Source of the DNA: Paraburkholderia humisilvae
GTDB lineage: Bacteria > Pseudomonadota > Gammaproteobacteria > Burkholderiales > Burkholderiaceae
Reading direction: 5' to 3'
Length of the DNA stretch: 64,000 nt
Assembly: GCF_902859855.1 (NCBI RefSeq)
Contig: NZ_CADIKH010000005.1
Span: 1 to 64,000 of the forward strand
Each line of letters begins with the position of its first letter. The first letter of the stretch is position 1. This document shows, in pieces, positions 37,326 through 47,520 of this stretch. The position numbers and the translations under genes were made by a program. The notes beneath the pieces were generated by a model, which saw only the letters and a list, made by a program, of their open reading frames with translations, did no database searches and was not told the DNA's origin.

Positions 37326-38141
37326 CTATTGCGCGGCGCGCGTGCGTTGCGTTCGCTCGATCAGCCGTGACGCAAGAAAGCGGTGCTCCGCGGAGAACAG
37401 TCGGCGATACGTCAGCAGCACGGCGCCGACCGTGCCGAGCGCCGACGCGGCCGCGATCAGAAACATGATCACGATCTGATAGCGGACCGCCTGCAGCGGC
37501 GATTGGCCCGCGAGCACCTGACCCGTCATCATCCCTGGCAGGCTGACTACGCCGACCACGGCCATCTGATTGAGCGTCGGGATCATGCCGGCGCGCACCG
37601 CGTCGCGCGCGGGACCCTGCGCGGCTTCCCAACGGGTCGCGCCGAGCGCCAGCGCCATTTCGACGCGATCGCGGCGCGCGGTCAATTCCTCGGTCATTCG
37701 TTCGATACCAAGCGATACGCCGGTCAGCGTATTGCCGAGGATCATGCCGAGTATCGGAATCGCGTACTGCGGCTCGTACCACGGATGAATGCGGATCACG
37801 ACAAACAGCCCCACCGCCGCGACGAGCCACGAGCCCGCCCAGATCGACAGCACGCTGTCCACGCGCTGGCCCGCATACGTTCGCTTGCCGCGCTGCGCGC
37901 CCGCGAAGCCGGCAATCAGCGTCATCAGGATCATCAGCGGCAGCACGATCGTCCAGTGCGCGTGGCTGAATACCCAGCCGAGCACGTAGCCGACCGCCAG
38001 CAACTGGACGATCGTGCGCACGGCCGCCCACGCGAGCTTGCGTTCGAGATCGAGCTTGAGCAGTACCGACAGTGCGCCGTTGACGAGGATCAGCAGCGCC
38101 GCGACGCCGACTTCCCACAGGTGCAGGTCACGCAATGTCAT
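37326..38141 (-). CDS. fetB: FetB-like ABC exporter permease (UPF0014/YbbM)
   Basis: 271 residues with about seven membrane segments. The block YAIPILGMILGNTLTGVSLGIER and the following EMALALGATRWEAA are diagnostic of the FetB/YbbM family. In E. coli FetAB lowers cellular iron and protects against peroxide. The start overlaps the stop of the ATPase gene by four bases. The C-terminus is basic. Confidence 0.9.
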   Translation of the reverse strand: MTLRDLHLWEVGVAALLILVNGALSVLLKLDLERKLAWAAVRTIVQLLAVGYVLGWVFSHAHWTIVLPLMILMTLIAGFAGAQRGKRTYAGQRVDSVLSIWAGSWLVAAVGLFVVIRIHPWYEPQYAIPILGMILGNTLTGVSLGIERMTEELTARRDRVEMALALGATRWEAAQGPARDAVRAGMIPTLNQMAVVGVVSLPGMMTGQVLAGQSPLQAVRYQIVIMFLIAAASALGTVGAVLLTYRRLFSAEHRFLASRLIERTQRTRAAQ

Positions 38142-38905
38142 GGGGTGGACTCCCTGCTGGATTTGCTGGCGCTTGCGTTGCCGGGTGCGACCGCGTTCGC
38201 GTTCGCGTCCGGCAGACCGGCGGCAGACTCGCTCAACACACCGGCGCGCAGGCTCAACTGTCGCTTGCCGACGCGCGCGGCCTGAGCCATATCGTGCGAC
38301 ACCCAGACCGATGCGCGCGCCGCTGGCGCGTCTGCGAACCACGCATCGAGCAGCGCCTCGGTGGCGTGCGTCGACTCGGGGTCGAGCGAGGCGGTCGGCT
38401 CGTCGAGCAACAGCACTTCGGGGGCGAGTTGCAGCACGCGAAGCAGCGCGACGATCTGCGCTTCGCCGCCCGACAGCTCGCTCGCCTGACGCTCGAGAAA
38501 GTCCGCGCCGCGGCCGGCGCGCATCGCGAGCGCTTCGACGGTTGCGCGGTCGAAGCGTGCGTCGCGATAGACGTGCAATGAAAAGGGATAGCGCAGATTG
38601 TCTTCGACGGTGCCGTCAAGCAGCGCGGGACGCTGCCGGATATAGGCAACCGCACGGCGATAGCGCGGTATCGCGGTCCGTGACACCGCGTTGCCGTGCC
38701 AGCGCACGCGCCCGCCCTGCAGCGGGTCGAGCAACGCAAGCGCGCGCAGCAGCACGCTTTTGCCCGAGCCCGACGGACCGGTGATCGCGACGCGGTCGCC
38801 GCCCGCGAGCACGAAGTCGGTCGGCTGCAGTAGCGTCCTGTTGTCGCGTAGCGCGTCGCGCCGTACGATACCGTCGGCCTGCACGAGCGGGGTAGCCGTC
38901 ATCAT
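38138..38905 (-). CDS. fetA: FetA-like ABC ATP-binding protein (YbbL)
   Basis: 255 residues. Walker A is GPSGSGKSV, the Q-loop YIRQRPALL, the signature LSGGEAQ and Walker B VLLLDEPTA. The short coupling region FSLHVYRDARFD fits the YbbL group. Two adjacent ATGs (38905 and 38902) are possible; neither has a clear ribosome-binding site, and the frame is open another 58 codons without convincing homology. The last 30 residues are an Ala/Ser/Asn-rich extension that runs into the fetB overlap. Confidence 0.87.
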   Translation of the reverse strand: MMTATPLVQADGIVRRDALRDNRTLLQPTDFVLAGGDRVAITGPSGSGKSVLLRALALLDPLQGGRVRWHGNAVSRTAIPRYRRAVAYIRQRPALLDGTVEDNLRYPFSLHVYRDARFDRATVEALAMRAGRGADFLERQASELSGGEAQIVALLRVLQLAPEVLLLDEPTASLDPESTHATEALLDAWFADAPAARASVWVSHDMAQAARVGKRQLSLRAGVLSESAAGLPDANANAVAPGNASASKSSRESTP

Positions 38906-39055
38906 GTTCTGTCTGTGGGGGTTGCCGGCGCCGCGATGCATGGCGCAACACGGCGGCGCGGCTGCCATGGTAAGCCGCGCCGCGCGTTCGGGCAAACCGG
39001 GCACGGCATCTGCTGACCGAACAGCGACAGTGCAGGGAACAGGACCGGAGCCCTC

Positions 39056-41560
39056 ATGAATGTCTCGAGGAAGACCCAACCGTCACTGGCACGACGCATC
39101 GGCAAGATCGTCGCATGGTGTGTCGCCGTGCTGGTCTTCCTGATTGCCGCGCTGACGGTTTTCATTCTGACATTTGACTGGAACCGCGCGCGTCCCTGGG
39201 TCAACGAAAAGGTTAGCGAAGCCATCGGGCGGCCGTTTGCGATCGAAGGCGACCTGAAGGTCGGTTTGCGGCATCCGACCGGCGAGACCGGCTGGCGCGC
39301 GTGGGTGCCGTGGCCGCGTTTTTCCGCAGCCAACATCACGATTGCGAATCCCGACTGGACCAAACAGCCGCACTTCGCAACACTCGACGAGATCAACTTT
39401 CAGGTCAAGGTGCTGCCGTTAATCGCACATGACATCGTGATTCCGGCGATCCACCTGGTGAACCCGTCGGTCGACGTCGAGCGGCTTATCGACGGTCGCA
39501 ACAACTGGACGTTCAAGCTCCAGTCGTCCGCGGGGCCTTCGGAATGGAAGCTCGATCTGCACGATATCGCGTTCGACAAAGGGCGCATCTCGGTGAGCGA
39601 CGAGCAGAAGAAGGTCGATATGCAGGTGATCGTCGATACGCTCGGTCAACCGGTTCCGCTCGGCGAAGCGCTGCGGCAACAGCAGGCGAAGTCGCGCCGC
39701 GAGGCGGCGCACGAGGTCGGCGAGGCGGGCGCAAACCGGTTTGCGCAGCAGGCGAAAGCGGCCGAAGCGTCGGCTGCGGCCACCGCGTCGGGTACGAGCG
39801 CCGCGCTGGAGCCGCGGGCGCAGCGTGGCGCAAGTGCAAGCGCAGTCGCATCGGGTGCATCGACGGTGGTGGTCGCGCCGGGCGCCGCCCGTTCGGCGAG
39901 CGGTTCGCTCGCCAACGCAGCGAGTGCAGGCAGTGCGGCGGTTGCGGCCAGTGGCGCAAGCGCGCCATCAGCCACGGGCCTGCGGCGTCAGGTGATCGCG
40001 CCGTACGCGATCGGCTGGACCGTGAAGGGCACCTATAACCGGATGCCGGTATCGGGCGCGGGCAAGGTCGGCGGCGTGCTTGCGCTGCAGGACCCGGGCC
40101 GCCCATTTCCGGTTCAGGCGGACGTGCAGGCCGGCGACCTGTACGTTGCGCTGGTCGGCACGCTGACCGACCCCGCGCATCTGGCGGCGGTCGATCTGCG
40201 GCTGTGGCTGCGCGGCACGAGCCTCGACCATCTGTACGGGCTGACCGGCATCACGCTGCCGCAGACGCCGCCCTATGCGACCGAAGGTCATCTGATCGGT
40301 CAGTTCAAGGCGAGCGGAAACGTGTTCACGTATGAAAATTTTACAGGTCGCGTCGGCGGCAGCGACCTGAACGGCACGGTCACCTACGTCGGCCGCGAGC
40401 CGCGTCCCCTGTTGCAAGGTGAGCTCGTATCGAACCTGCTTCGCTTTGCGGACCTCGCGCCGATCATCGGCGCCGACAGCAACGCGAGCAAGGCCAGACG
40501 CGGCGACACTGTCAAGCAGCCATCGGACAAGGTGTTGCCGGTCGAGCCGTTTCACACGGATCGCTGGAAGGCGGTCGATGCGGACGTCAGGCTGACCGGC
40601 CGCCGCATGATCAAGGATCCGAGCCTGCCGATCACCGACCTCTATACGCACGTCGTGATGAAAGACGGCGTGCTGACGCTCGAGCCGCTCAAATTCGGCA
40701 TCGCGGGCGGGTCACTGGCGTCGAACATCGTGCTCGACGGCAGCGGTACGCCGCTGAAGGGGCGTTTCTCGACGTCCGCGCGTCACGTCAAGCTCAAGCA
40801 GTTGTTCCCGAAAGCGCAGACGATGCAAAGCGCACTGGGCGAGATCAACGGCGACGCGGCGTTGTCGGCTACCGGCAATTCGCCGGCGGCGCTGGCGGGA
40901 ACGTCCAATGGCGAAGTGAAACTGCTTGTCACCGACGGTACCGTGAGCCTTCTGCTATTGGAAGCGGCGGGGCTGAACGTCGCGAATGTGATCTACGAGA
41001 AGCTGTTCGGCACGCACGACGTGAAGATCAACTGCGCGGCAGCGGACTTCGTCGTGACCGACGGCGTGCTCGATTCCCGGGTGTTCGCGCTCGATACGGC
41101 CGATGCGGTGATCAACATCGACGGCCAGGTGAATCTGCGCGATGAGACGTTCGACCTGGGCATCCATCCGCATACGAAGGGCTTCCGGATCTTCACGCTG
41201 CGCTCGCCGCTGTATGCGAAGGGCACGTTCAAGAACCCGCATGTCGGTGTGAACGCCGCCGCGCTTGCGCTGCGCGGCGGTGCGATGGTCGGCCTTGGCC
41301 TGATCAATCCGTTTGCCGCGCTGTTGCCGCTGATCGCGCCGAGCAACAACAAGCCGCTACCTTGTCAGGAATTGCTGGCGAGCGTAGGCACAAAGCCGGT
41401 TGCGCCACCGCCGGGCGAGAAAGAGCGCGCCCAGGGGCCGTTGCTGACGCCCGATAACACACCGGCCTCGGCGGCGTCATCCAGTAGGGGCAAGCCGCCG
41501 GCGACGCAAGCGCCGAAGACGAAGACGCCTGAAAATGCCGCGGAGTACAAAGGCAGTTGA
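39056..41560 (+). CDS. AsmA-family protein
   Basis: 834 residues. One N-terminal membrane segment (about 17-39, VAWCVAVLVFLIAALTVFIL) is followed by the AsmA start FDWNRARPWVNEKVSEAIGRPFAIEG. The repeated beta-strand pattern continues to the C-terminal conserved part (INCAAADFVVTDGVLDSRVFALDT, then IDLG-type strands and NPHVGVN). AsmA-like proteins are envelope proteins implicated in outer-membrane lipid transport. Residues about 226-308 are an Ala/Ser/Gly low-complexity insertion, and the last 60 residues are Pro/Lys-rich. Confidence 0.88.
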   Translation: MNVSRKTQPSLARRIGKIVAWCVAVLVFLIAALTVFILTFDWNRARPWVNEKVSEAIGRPFAIEGDLKVGLRHPTGETGWRAWVPWPRFSAANITIANPDWTKQPHFATLDEINFQVKVLPLIAHDIVIPAIHLVNPSVDVERLIDGRNNWTFKLQSSAGPSEWKLDLHDIAFDKGRISVSDEQKKVDMQVIVDTLGQPVPLGEALRQQQAKSRREAAHEVGEAGANRFAQQAKAAEASAAATASGTSAALEPRAQRGASASAVASGASTVVVAPGAARSASGSLANAASAGSAAVAASGASAPSATGLRRQVIAPYAIGWTVKGTYNRMPVSGAGKVGGVLALQDPGRPFPVQADVQAGDLYVALVGTLTDPAHLAAVDLRLWLRGTSLDHLYGLTGITLPQTPPYATEGHLIGQFKASGNVFTYENFTGRVGGSDLNGTVTYVGREPRPLLQGELVSNLLRFADLAPIIGADSNASKARRGDTVKQPSDKVLPVEPFHTDRWKAVDADVRLTGRRMIKDPSLPITDLYTHVVMKDGVLTLEPLKFGIAGGSLASNIVLDGSGTPLKGRFSTSARHVKLKQLFPKAQTMQSALGEINGDAALSATGNSPAALAGTSNGEVKLLVTDGTVSLLLLEAAGLNVANVIYEKLFGTHDVKINCAAADFVVTDGVLDSRVFALDTADAVINIDGQVNLRDETFDLGIHPHTKGFRIFTLRSPLYAKGTFKNPHVGVNAAALALRGGAMVGLGLINPFAALLPLIAPSNNKPLPCQELLASVGTKPVAPPPGEKERAQGPLLTPDNTPASAASSSRGKPPATQAPKTKTPENAAEYKGS

Positions 41561-41665
41561 ATGGCGGTTGAACCGGCCAGGTGCGTTTGACGGGTGAGGG
41601 CGCGACTCGTCGCGGTGAGCGTGGGCCGCGAACAATACTCAAAAAAACACGGCGCATCAATGAAT

Positions 41666-41695
41666 AAGGCCGCGCAGTGCTTTGCGCGGCCTTTT
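41666..41695 (+). terminator. Intrinsic terminator after the asmA-like gene
   Basis: Ten-base arms (AAGGCCGCGC / GCGCGGCCTT) around an eight-base loop, followed by TTTTA. The reverse strand has a shorter T-run, so it may also serve the convergent gene ending at 41746. Confidence 0.9.
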
Positions 41696-41745
41696 ATCGT
41701 AGCGAACGGGAAGCGCTCGGGTTATGTCGTCGCAACACCTCGCGC

Positions 41746-42237
41746 CTAGCGCAACGAGCGCGGCGTTGTGTCGCCTGCGTCTTGCCTTCGCATGCGCCGC
41801 ACGCCCGCGGCAGAACGCGACGCACCGAACTCCGGCAGAATGCGCGTCCGCGCGCGGCTCGCAAATACCAGGAAGCCAAAGCCGTCGGCCTCGTACCAGT
41901 AACCGCCGTTCTCGAGTCCGTCGAGCGGTTGCTCCAGCGCGTTCGCGATCGATTCGATGCAGCGGCGGCGCAGCTCGGCCGTCGCCGGATACGGCGGCTG
42001 TGCGCCACGCACGCAGCATAGCAACACGTCGAGCCCGGGCAGCACGTGCGCGTACAGCACCGGCTCGTCCTGCGCGCGGGCGCGCGCAATCTTCGTATCG
42101 AGCTGACCGAATGCCTTGAAATGCCGTAGTACCGCGAGGAACGACTCATCGCCGTCCACCTTCGCGCGTCTACGCTTTTTCGGGAAGGACATAAAAATTC
42201 GCCTGAAAAAGAATTGCAAGAAACGCAGCGTCCTCAT
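41746..42237 (-). CDS. Conserved-looking hypothetical protein
   Basis: 163 residues from the ATG at 42237, which has GGGAG eight bases upstream; an ATG at 42192 would give 148 residues. Not recognised. The N-terminus is hydrophobic and basic (LRFLQFFFRRIFMSFPKKRRR), then comes a structured-looking core: SFLAVLRHFKAFGQLDTKIA, YAHVLPGLDVLLCCVRGAQPPYP and NGGYWYEADGFGFLVFASRA. The C-terminal 30 residues are Arg-rich. Aromatic content and the ribosome-binding site argue that it is real. Confidence 0.6.
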   Translation of the reverse strand: MRTLRFLQFFFRRIFMSFPKKRRRAKVDGDESFLAVLRHFKAFGQLDTKIARARAQDEPVLYAHVLPGLDVLLCCVRGAQPPYPATAELRRRCIESIANALEQPLDGLENGGYWYEADGFGFLVFASRARTRILPEFGASRSAAGVRRMRRQDAGDTTPRSLR

Positions 42238-42723
42238 GCGACCACTCCCGGCTTCGCGCGCCGCACGTCGATCTTTTATAGCATACGAAAATGCCGGATT
42301 CACGGTGATTCGACATTCTGCCCGTCTGACACCGGCCCGTACGGAACATGCCGAATCGTGTCGCCGTGCGCTTTCGCTTTCGGTGCATCTGTCTCCATGA
42401 TAGACGCATGGGCCGCGCGAATGATTCCGTCACCGATAAAAAAGGCATTTTTGTGTGCGCCAGCACTTCTCCTGCCTCATTTCGCCGCGCAACATGCCAC
42501 ATCGCTTCGCATGCGCCATGTTGCCCGGCCGGGCCGCGTTGAAATCTGGCCAATTCACGTCGATAATTGCCTGATTCCAGCCGCGCAGCTTCGTCGCGCC
42601 GGTGCTGCCCGGTCTTCAGGCTACTCGAGGTCGTTGAGGTTGCCTACCCGTGCATCTCCCGATGCTCTGTCTGCGCGCGTCGTCGCTGTTTATCGTCGCG
42701 GCCGGATCGTTTGCCAGGCGACT
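42238..42723. other. Divergent intergenic region before the CHASE3 kinase
   Basis: No credible gene. The kinase frame stays open through the whole gap, but the segment reads like shadow sequence and lacks a ribosome-binding site. Two AT-rich patches (42270-42300 and 42436-42456) are candidate promoter sites for the genes on either side; I see no convincing hexamer pair. Confidence 0.5.
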
Positions 42724-44349
42724 ATGAAACTATTCACAAAGGGTCTGCTGCTAATCGCGCTGCCGAGCTTGGTCGAGCTCGCGTTGCTCGGGGTGGTGTT
42801 CGATACACAGGAGCAAACCGCGCAAGCGGTGCAATCGGCCGCCGACAGCAAGCAGATTCTCTATCAGGCTGCCGCGCTTGGGGATCCGCTGCTGCGTCAG
42901 GCGGCGCGTGTGCGTACCGGCCTGATCGTCGGCGATGCGGCGTTTATCGATCGTCATGCGGCATGGGTCGATCTGTCGGACCGGCTGATGCATCTTGATC
43001 AACTGGTTGCCGATACGCCGCAACAGGCTGCGCGCGTGCGCACGATGCGCGACGCGATCGACCGTTATCACGCACAGGCGCTCGATGCCGCACAGGCGCT
43101 ACGCGAAGGGCGCAGCGTGAAAACGTATGTTTCGCTCGAGGCGAATGCGATGCCCGCGCAAATCGAAATCGTGCGCCACGAGCTCGACGCGTTTATCGAG
43201 GAAGCGACCCGTCTGGATGCGCAGCGCAGCGCATCGGTGATGCAGACGCGCGCGCGCCAGCAATATGCGCTGATCTTCGCCGTGGTCGGGTCGATGCTGG
43301 TGTGGGCGGTCACCGCGCTCGTCTTCGCGCGCAATATCGCCCGGCGTCTCGAAGTGCTGACCGACAATGCCGAGCGGCTCGGCAATGGCCAGCCATTGAG
43401 CGCGCCGCTTGCCGGCAACGACGAGATCGCCGCGCTCGACGCCGCGCTGCACCAGACGAGTGCCCGTCTGCGCATCGCCGAACAGGAGCAGGTGACGCTG
43501 CAAAAGCGGCTGCAGGCGCGCGCGGCCGAACTGGCCGGCGTCAACGAGGCGCTGCGCCAGGAGACGCAGGACAACGAGATGTTCATCTATAGCGTGTCGC
43601 ATGATCTGCGTTCGCCGCTGGTCAACCTGCAGGGCTTCTCGAAAGAGCTGCAGGTATCGTGCGAGGACGTGCGCGCCACGATTGACGCTGCCGGCCTGCC
43701 CGAAGCCGAAGAGCGGCGTCTTACCCGGGTGCTCGACGGCGATATGCGGGAGTCGTTGCAGTTTCTGCGCTCGTCGGTCACCCGCTCGGCGGCGATCATC
43801 GACGCGTTATTGCGCATCTCGCGCGCGGGCCGCCTCGAATATCAATGGCAGCGCGTGAGCGTCGGTCGCGTGGTCGCGCGGGCGGTCGACGCATTGCAGA
43901 CGCAGATTCGCGAACGGCTCGCGATCGTCACGGTGCGCGATCTGCCGTCCGCATGGGGCGATCCGGCCGCGATCGAGCAGGTGTTCAGCAATCTGATCAG
44001 CAATGCGCTGAACTTCCTCGATCCGAGCCGGCCCGGTCGCATCGAAGTGGGCGCGCTCGCCGCGGAACCCGAAGATGACGCGCAAGCGCCAACCCAGCCG
44101 CAAGCGCCGACGACGCGAACCTTCTATGTGCGAGACAATGGGCTCGGTATTCCGGCTGCCTATATGCCGAAGATGTTCCGCGCATTCCAGCGGCTGCACG
44201 GCGATGTATCGAAAGGCGACGGAATTGGCCTCGCGCTCGTGCGGCGCACCGTCGAGCGGCACGGCGGCCGGGTGTGGGTCGAGTCGGCGGAAGGCGCGGG
44301 CTCCACGTTCTTCGTCGTGCTGCCGGACCAGCCGGTGCGCTCGACGTGA
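42724..44349 (+). CDS. Sensor histidine kinase with CHASE3-type periplasmic domain
   Basis: 541 residues. Membrane segment 1 at about 8-25, a helical periplasmic domain of about 150 residues (QAVQSAADSKQILYQ, VRTMRDAIDRYHAQALDAAQ) of the CHASE3 kind, membrane segment 2 at about 180-200, HAMP to about 255, then a coiled coil. The HisKA domain has phospho-acceptor His293 in YSVSHDLRSPL, and the ATPase domain shows FSNLISNALNF, DNGLGIP and GIGLALV. It lacks its own receiver. The next two genes supply receivers. Confidence 0.9.
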   Translation: MKLFTKGLLLIALPSLVELALLGVVFDTQEQTAQAVQSAADSKQILYQAAALGDPLLRQAARVRTGLIVGDAAFIDRHAAWVDLSDRLMHLDQLVADTPQQAARVRTMRDAIDRYHAQALDAAQALREGRSVKTYVSLEANAMPAQIEIVRHELDAFIEEATRLDAQRSASVMQTRARQQYALIFAVVGSMLVWAVTALVFARNIARRLEVLTDNAERLGNGQPLSAPLAGNDEIAALDAALHQTSARLRIAEQEQVTLQKRLQARAAELAGVNEALRQETQDNEMFIYSVSHDLRSPLVNLQGFSKELQVSCEDVRATIDAAGLPEAEERRLTRVLDGDMRESLQFLRSSVTRSAAIIDALLRISRAGRLEYQWQRVSVGRVVARAVDALQTQIRERLAIVTVRDLPSAWGDPAAIEQVFSNLISNALNFLDPSRPGRIEVGALAAEPEDDAQAPTQPQAPTTRTFYVRDNGLGIPAAYMPKMFRAFQRLHGDVSKGDGIGLALVRRTVERHGGRVWVESAEGAGSTFFVVLPDQPVRST

Positions 44350-44391
44350 GCGTATCGTGATACATAACAGGCGGTTATCGTTGGAGGAAAC

Positions 44392-44883
44392 ATGACAGGT
44401 TCGGAAGCGGTCGGCAAGACGGTGGGCATCGTGCTCGTCGAGGATGACGACGGGCACGCGACGCTGGTCGAGCGCAACCTGCGCCGGGCCGGAATTTCCA
44501 ATGGTTTCGTAAGATTCGCGGATGGCCAGCAGGCGCTCGATTATTTCTTCGGCGACCGGCCGCTCGGCGAAAACGTCGGCAAGTATCCGCCGCGCGACGA
44601 TCTGACGAACTACGTCGTGCTGCTCGATCTGAAGATGCCGCGCGTCGACGGTTTTGAGGTGCTGCGGCGGCTGAAGGAGTCGCCGGCGACCGCCGCGATG
44701 CCGGTTATCGTGTTGACCACGACGGACGATCCGCGGGAAATCGAGCGGTGCTACGAGCTCGGCTGCAACGTCTACATCACGAAGCCGGTCGAATACGATG
44801 CGTTTATCGAGGCGGTGCGCCGGCTCGGGTTTTTCCTGCAGGTGGTTAAACTGCCACCCGGGCACCGGATGATCGTCGCATGA
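44392..44883 (+). CDS. Single-domain response regulator (Rcp1-like)
   Basis: 163 residues, only a receiver domain: acidic pocket VEDDDGH, phospho-acceptor Asp79 in VVLLDLKMPRVDG, Thr in VLTTTDD and Lys in YITKPVEY. The extended loop before Asp79 (FFGDRPLGENVGKYPPRDD) is typical of receivers paired with phytochrome-like or CHASE3 kinases. No output domain is present, so it relays or competes for phosphate. GGAGG lies five bases before the ATG. Confidence 0.92.
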   Translation: MTGSEAVGKTVGIVLVEDDDGHATLVERNLRRAGISNGFVRFADGQQALDYFFGDRPLGENVGKYPPRDDLTNYVVLLDLKMPRVDGFEVLRRLKESPATAAMPVIVLTTTDDPREIERCYELGCNVYITKPVEYDAFIEAVRRLGFFLQVVKLPPGHRMIVA

Positions 44884-44995
44884 CGGCGTCCGCTTGACCC
44901 TCGGGAGACGGCCACTCCCACGCAGCGAAGCAGCCTTGCGACCTGAATCTGGACCTGACGCTGGTCATCGACAGCACAGACAACGAAGAACCAGC

Positions 44996-46987
44996 ATGAC
45001 ACAAGACGTATCCACGTTGCCCACGGCGCATGTGCTCGTCGTCGACGACGACGAGGGCATCCTGCGGCTTGCGCGCAAGTCGCTCGAGCGCGCGGGCTGC
45101 AAGGTCGCGCTGTGCGCGGGCGTCGGTGCGGCGCGCGCGCGCATTGCCGAGAGCGCGCCGGATCTGCTCGTGCTCGACTACCAACTGACCGGCGCGGAGA
45201 CGGGGCTCGACTTTTTCCGCCGGCTGCGCAGCGAGGGCGTACGCGTGCCGGCCATTCTCGTCACGGGCTTCACCGACGAATCGCGCGTAATCGAGGCATT
45301 GCGCTCGGGGGTATCCGATGTCGTGCCGAAGGCCGGCGACTATCTCGACTACCTGCCGGAAGCGGTCGAGCGCGTGCTGTCGCAGGTGCGCTTGCAACGG
45401 GCATCGGCCGAAGCGCTGATGCTACGCGATCGCGAAGAGCACTACAGAACGCTCTCCGAAGCGCTGCCGCACCTCGTGCTCACCTGCAATGCGAGCGGCG
45501 CATGCGACTTCGTGTCGAAGCAGTGGCTCGACTACACGGGCCTTGACAGTGCCGGCTCGCTCGGGCTCGCGTGGCTCGACGCGGTCCATCCGGACGATCG
45601 CGAGGAAGTCCGCCGCACATGGCTGAAGACGGTGCGCAGCGGCACCTCCGAGTACCGGCACGAACTGCGCATCCGCCGGCACGATGGCGCGTGGCGCTGG
45701 TTCGATACGCGCATCGTCGCGATGCGCGATGCGGACGGCACGGTCAGCAAATGGTTTGGCAGTTGCACGGACATCCACTCGCAGCGCGAGGCGACCGAAG
45801 AGCGCGAGCGGCTGCTCGAGTCGGAGCAGACCGCGCGTCAGGCCGCCGAAGAAGCGAACCGCGCGAAGGACCGCTTTCTCGCGATGCTGTCGCACGAACT
45901 GCGCACGCCGCTGACGCCGGTGCTCGCCGGCGCGCGGATGGTCGAGATGATTCCGGGGCTGCCCGAAGCGGCGCGCTCGGGCATCGCGATGATCCGCCGC
46001 AACGTCGAACTGGAAGCGCGGCTGATCGACGATCTGCTCGATCTGACGCGTGTCGCGAACGGCAAGCTGCGCCTTGCGCACGAAACCGTCGACGCGCACG
46101 AGGTGATCGACAGCGTGCTCGAACTGTTTCGCAGCGAGATTCAGGTCAAGCAGCAGGATGTGCACGTCGACAAGGCGGCCCGTCATCACTACGTGCTCGG
46201 CGACCGCGCGCGGCTGCAGCAGATGCTATGGAATCTGATTCGCAATGCGGCCAAGTTCACACCGGACGGCGGCCATATCTACGTGCGCACTCGCGACGAG
46301 CGAATGCACGTGCAGATTTCGGTCGAGGATACCGGTGTGGGCATCGAGCCCGCGCAGATCGGCAAGCTGTTTAACGCGTTCGAGCAGGGCAGCGAGAATA
46401 TGTCGCGGCAATTTGGCGGCCTTGGGCTCGGACTGGCGATCACCAAAGCGCTGACCGACGCGCACGGCGGCACGGTTACCGCGTATAGCCCAGGCGCGCA
46501 TTGCGGCGCGACCTTCACGATTACGTTGCCGACCGCCGAACCGCCGGCGGACAAGCCGGTCGTTGCGGACGCATCGACCGGTCATCCGGCCGGTGCGCTG
46601 TCGATCCTGATGATTGAAGATCACGAGGATACCGCCGAGGTGATGGCGCAGCTGATTCGCACACTCGGGCACGAAGTGACCGTCGTCGGACGCGTGGCGG
46701 ACGCGCTTGCGGCGACGCAGTCGGCGTCGTTCGATCTGATCGTCAGCGATGTGGGCTTGCCGGATGGCACCGGCATCGATTTCATCCGCGCGTTTCGCGA
46801 GCGCTCCGAAGTGCCAGCCATTGCGTTGACCGGCTTCGGCACCGATGAGGATATCCGGCGTTGCCTCGACGCCGGCTTTAACGCGCATCTGACCAAACCG
46901 GTTAACTTCACGCAACTCGAGAAGGCGATCGAGAGCGCGGCGGACGCCAAGGCGAAAAAGACCGCGAACGACGGCGCGAGCGCCTAG
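44996..46987 (+). CDS. Hybrid sensor kinase, receiver-PAS-HisKA-HATPase-receiver
   Basis: 663 residues, no membrane segment, so cytoplasmic. The N-terminal receiver has Asp61 in [10 protein letters not shown]; a PAS fold follows (about 145-270, [17 protein letters not shown] and [11 protein letters not shown]). HisKA carries His300 in [11 protein letters not shown], the ATPase shows [16 protein letters not shown] and GLGLGLAI, and a second receiver holds Asp585 in [11 protein letters not shown]. The stop codon is embedded in CTAG, shared with the convergent mscL stop. The ATG follows a weak GAAG. It probably ends a three-gene phosphorelay operon. Confidence 0.92.
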   Translation: MTQDVSTLPTAHVLVVDDDEGILRLARKSLERAGCKVALCAGVGAARARIAESAPDLLVLDYQLTGAETGLDFFRRLRSEGVRVPAILVTGFTDESRVIEALRSGVSDVVPKAGDYLDYLPEAVERVLSQVRLQRASAEALMLRDREEHYRTLSEALPHLVLTCNASGACDFVSKQWLDYTGLDSAGSLGLAWLDAVHPDDREEVRRTWLKTVRSGTSEYRHELRIRRHDGAWRWFDTRIVAMRDADGTVSKWFGSCTDIHSQREATEERERLLESEQTARQAAEEANRAKDRFLAMLSHELRTPLTPVLAGARMVEMIPGLPEAARSGIAMIRRNVELEARLIDDLLDLTRVANGKLRLAHETVDAHEVIDSVLELFRSEIQVKQQDVHVDKAARHHYVLGDRARLQQMLWNLIRNAAKFTPDGGHIYVRTRDERMHVQISVEDTGVGIEPAQIGKLFNAFEQGSENMSRQFGGLGLGLAITKALTDAHGGTVTAYSPGAHCGATFTITLPTAEPPADKPVVADASTGHPAGALSILMIEDHEDTAEVMAQLIRTLGHEVTVVGRVADALAATQSASFDLIVSDVGLPDGTGIDFIRAFRERSEVPAIALTGFGTDEDIRRCLDAGFNAHLTKPVNFTQLEKAIESAADAKAKKTANDGASA

Positions 46988-47424
46988 CGCGGCGCGTTCT
47001 TCAGCGCATCGCGGATCTCGCGCAGCAGCACCGTATCTTCCGGCGTTGCCGGCGCCGCCGCCGCCTCGGCCGGCCTGCGCAGGTTGTTGATGAACTTCAC
47101 CATCAGAAAGATGATGAACGCGAGAATCGCGAAGTTGATGACGGCCGTGATGAACGAGCCATAGCCGAACACCGCGACGCCCGCGGTCTGCAGGTCCTTA
47201 TACGAACTGGGATTGCCCCTGTAGTTCTCGGGAATATGCCCGAGCAGAATGAACAGGTTCGAGAAGTCGAGGCCACCGGTTACGACGCCGATGACCGGCA
47301 TGATCAGGTCTTTCACCACAGAATTGACGATGGTGGAAAACGCGCCGCCGATAATCACGCCGACTGCCAGATCCATCACGTTGCCCTTGAGGGCGAATTC
47401 CTTGAATTCCTTGATCATGCTCAT
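46984..47424 (-). CDS. mscL: Large-conductance mechanosensitive channel
   Basis: 146 residues. The N-terminal helix and first membrane segment read [26 protein letters not shown], followed by the second segment [23 protein letters not shown] and the C-terminal cytoplasmic helix ([11 protein letters not shown]). MscL opens on hypo-osmotic shock. AGGAGAG precedes the ATG. The Ala-rich link before the last helix is longer than in E. coli. Confidence 0.96.
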   Translation of the reverse strand: MSMIKEFKEFALKGNVMDLAVGVIIGGAFSTIVNSVVKDLIMPVIGVVTGGLDFSNLFILLGHIPENYRGNPSSYKDLQTAGVAVFGYGSFITAVINFAILAFIIFLMVKFINNLRRPAEAAAAPATPEDTVLLREIRDALKNAPR

Positions 47425-47520
47425 AAGGCATCTCTCCTGGTGGTCAATGCACGCATGATAGCGAACGATCAGGCAGGCGGGGTAGAGGCGTTGACAGCCG
47501 CGCCTACCGTGTCTCCTCTC

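Noticed and set aside
42214..42723. 170-residue N-terminal extension of the CHASE3 kinase
   Set aside because: Lacks a ribosome-binding site, and the ATG at 42724 starts directly at the first membrane segment.
42724..44883. Bacteriophytochrome operon
   Set aside because: The kinase has a membrane-anchored helical sensor, not PAS-GAF-PHY, and no heme oxygenase gene is present.
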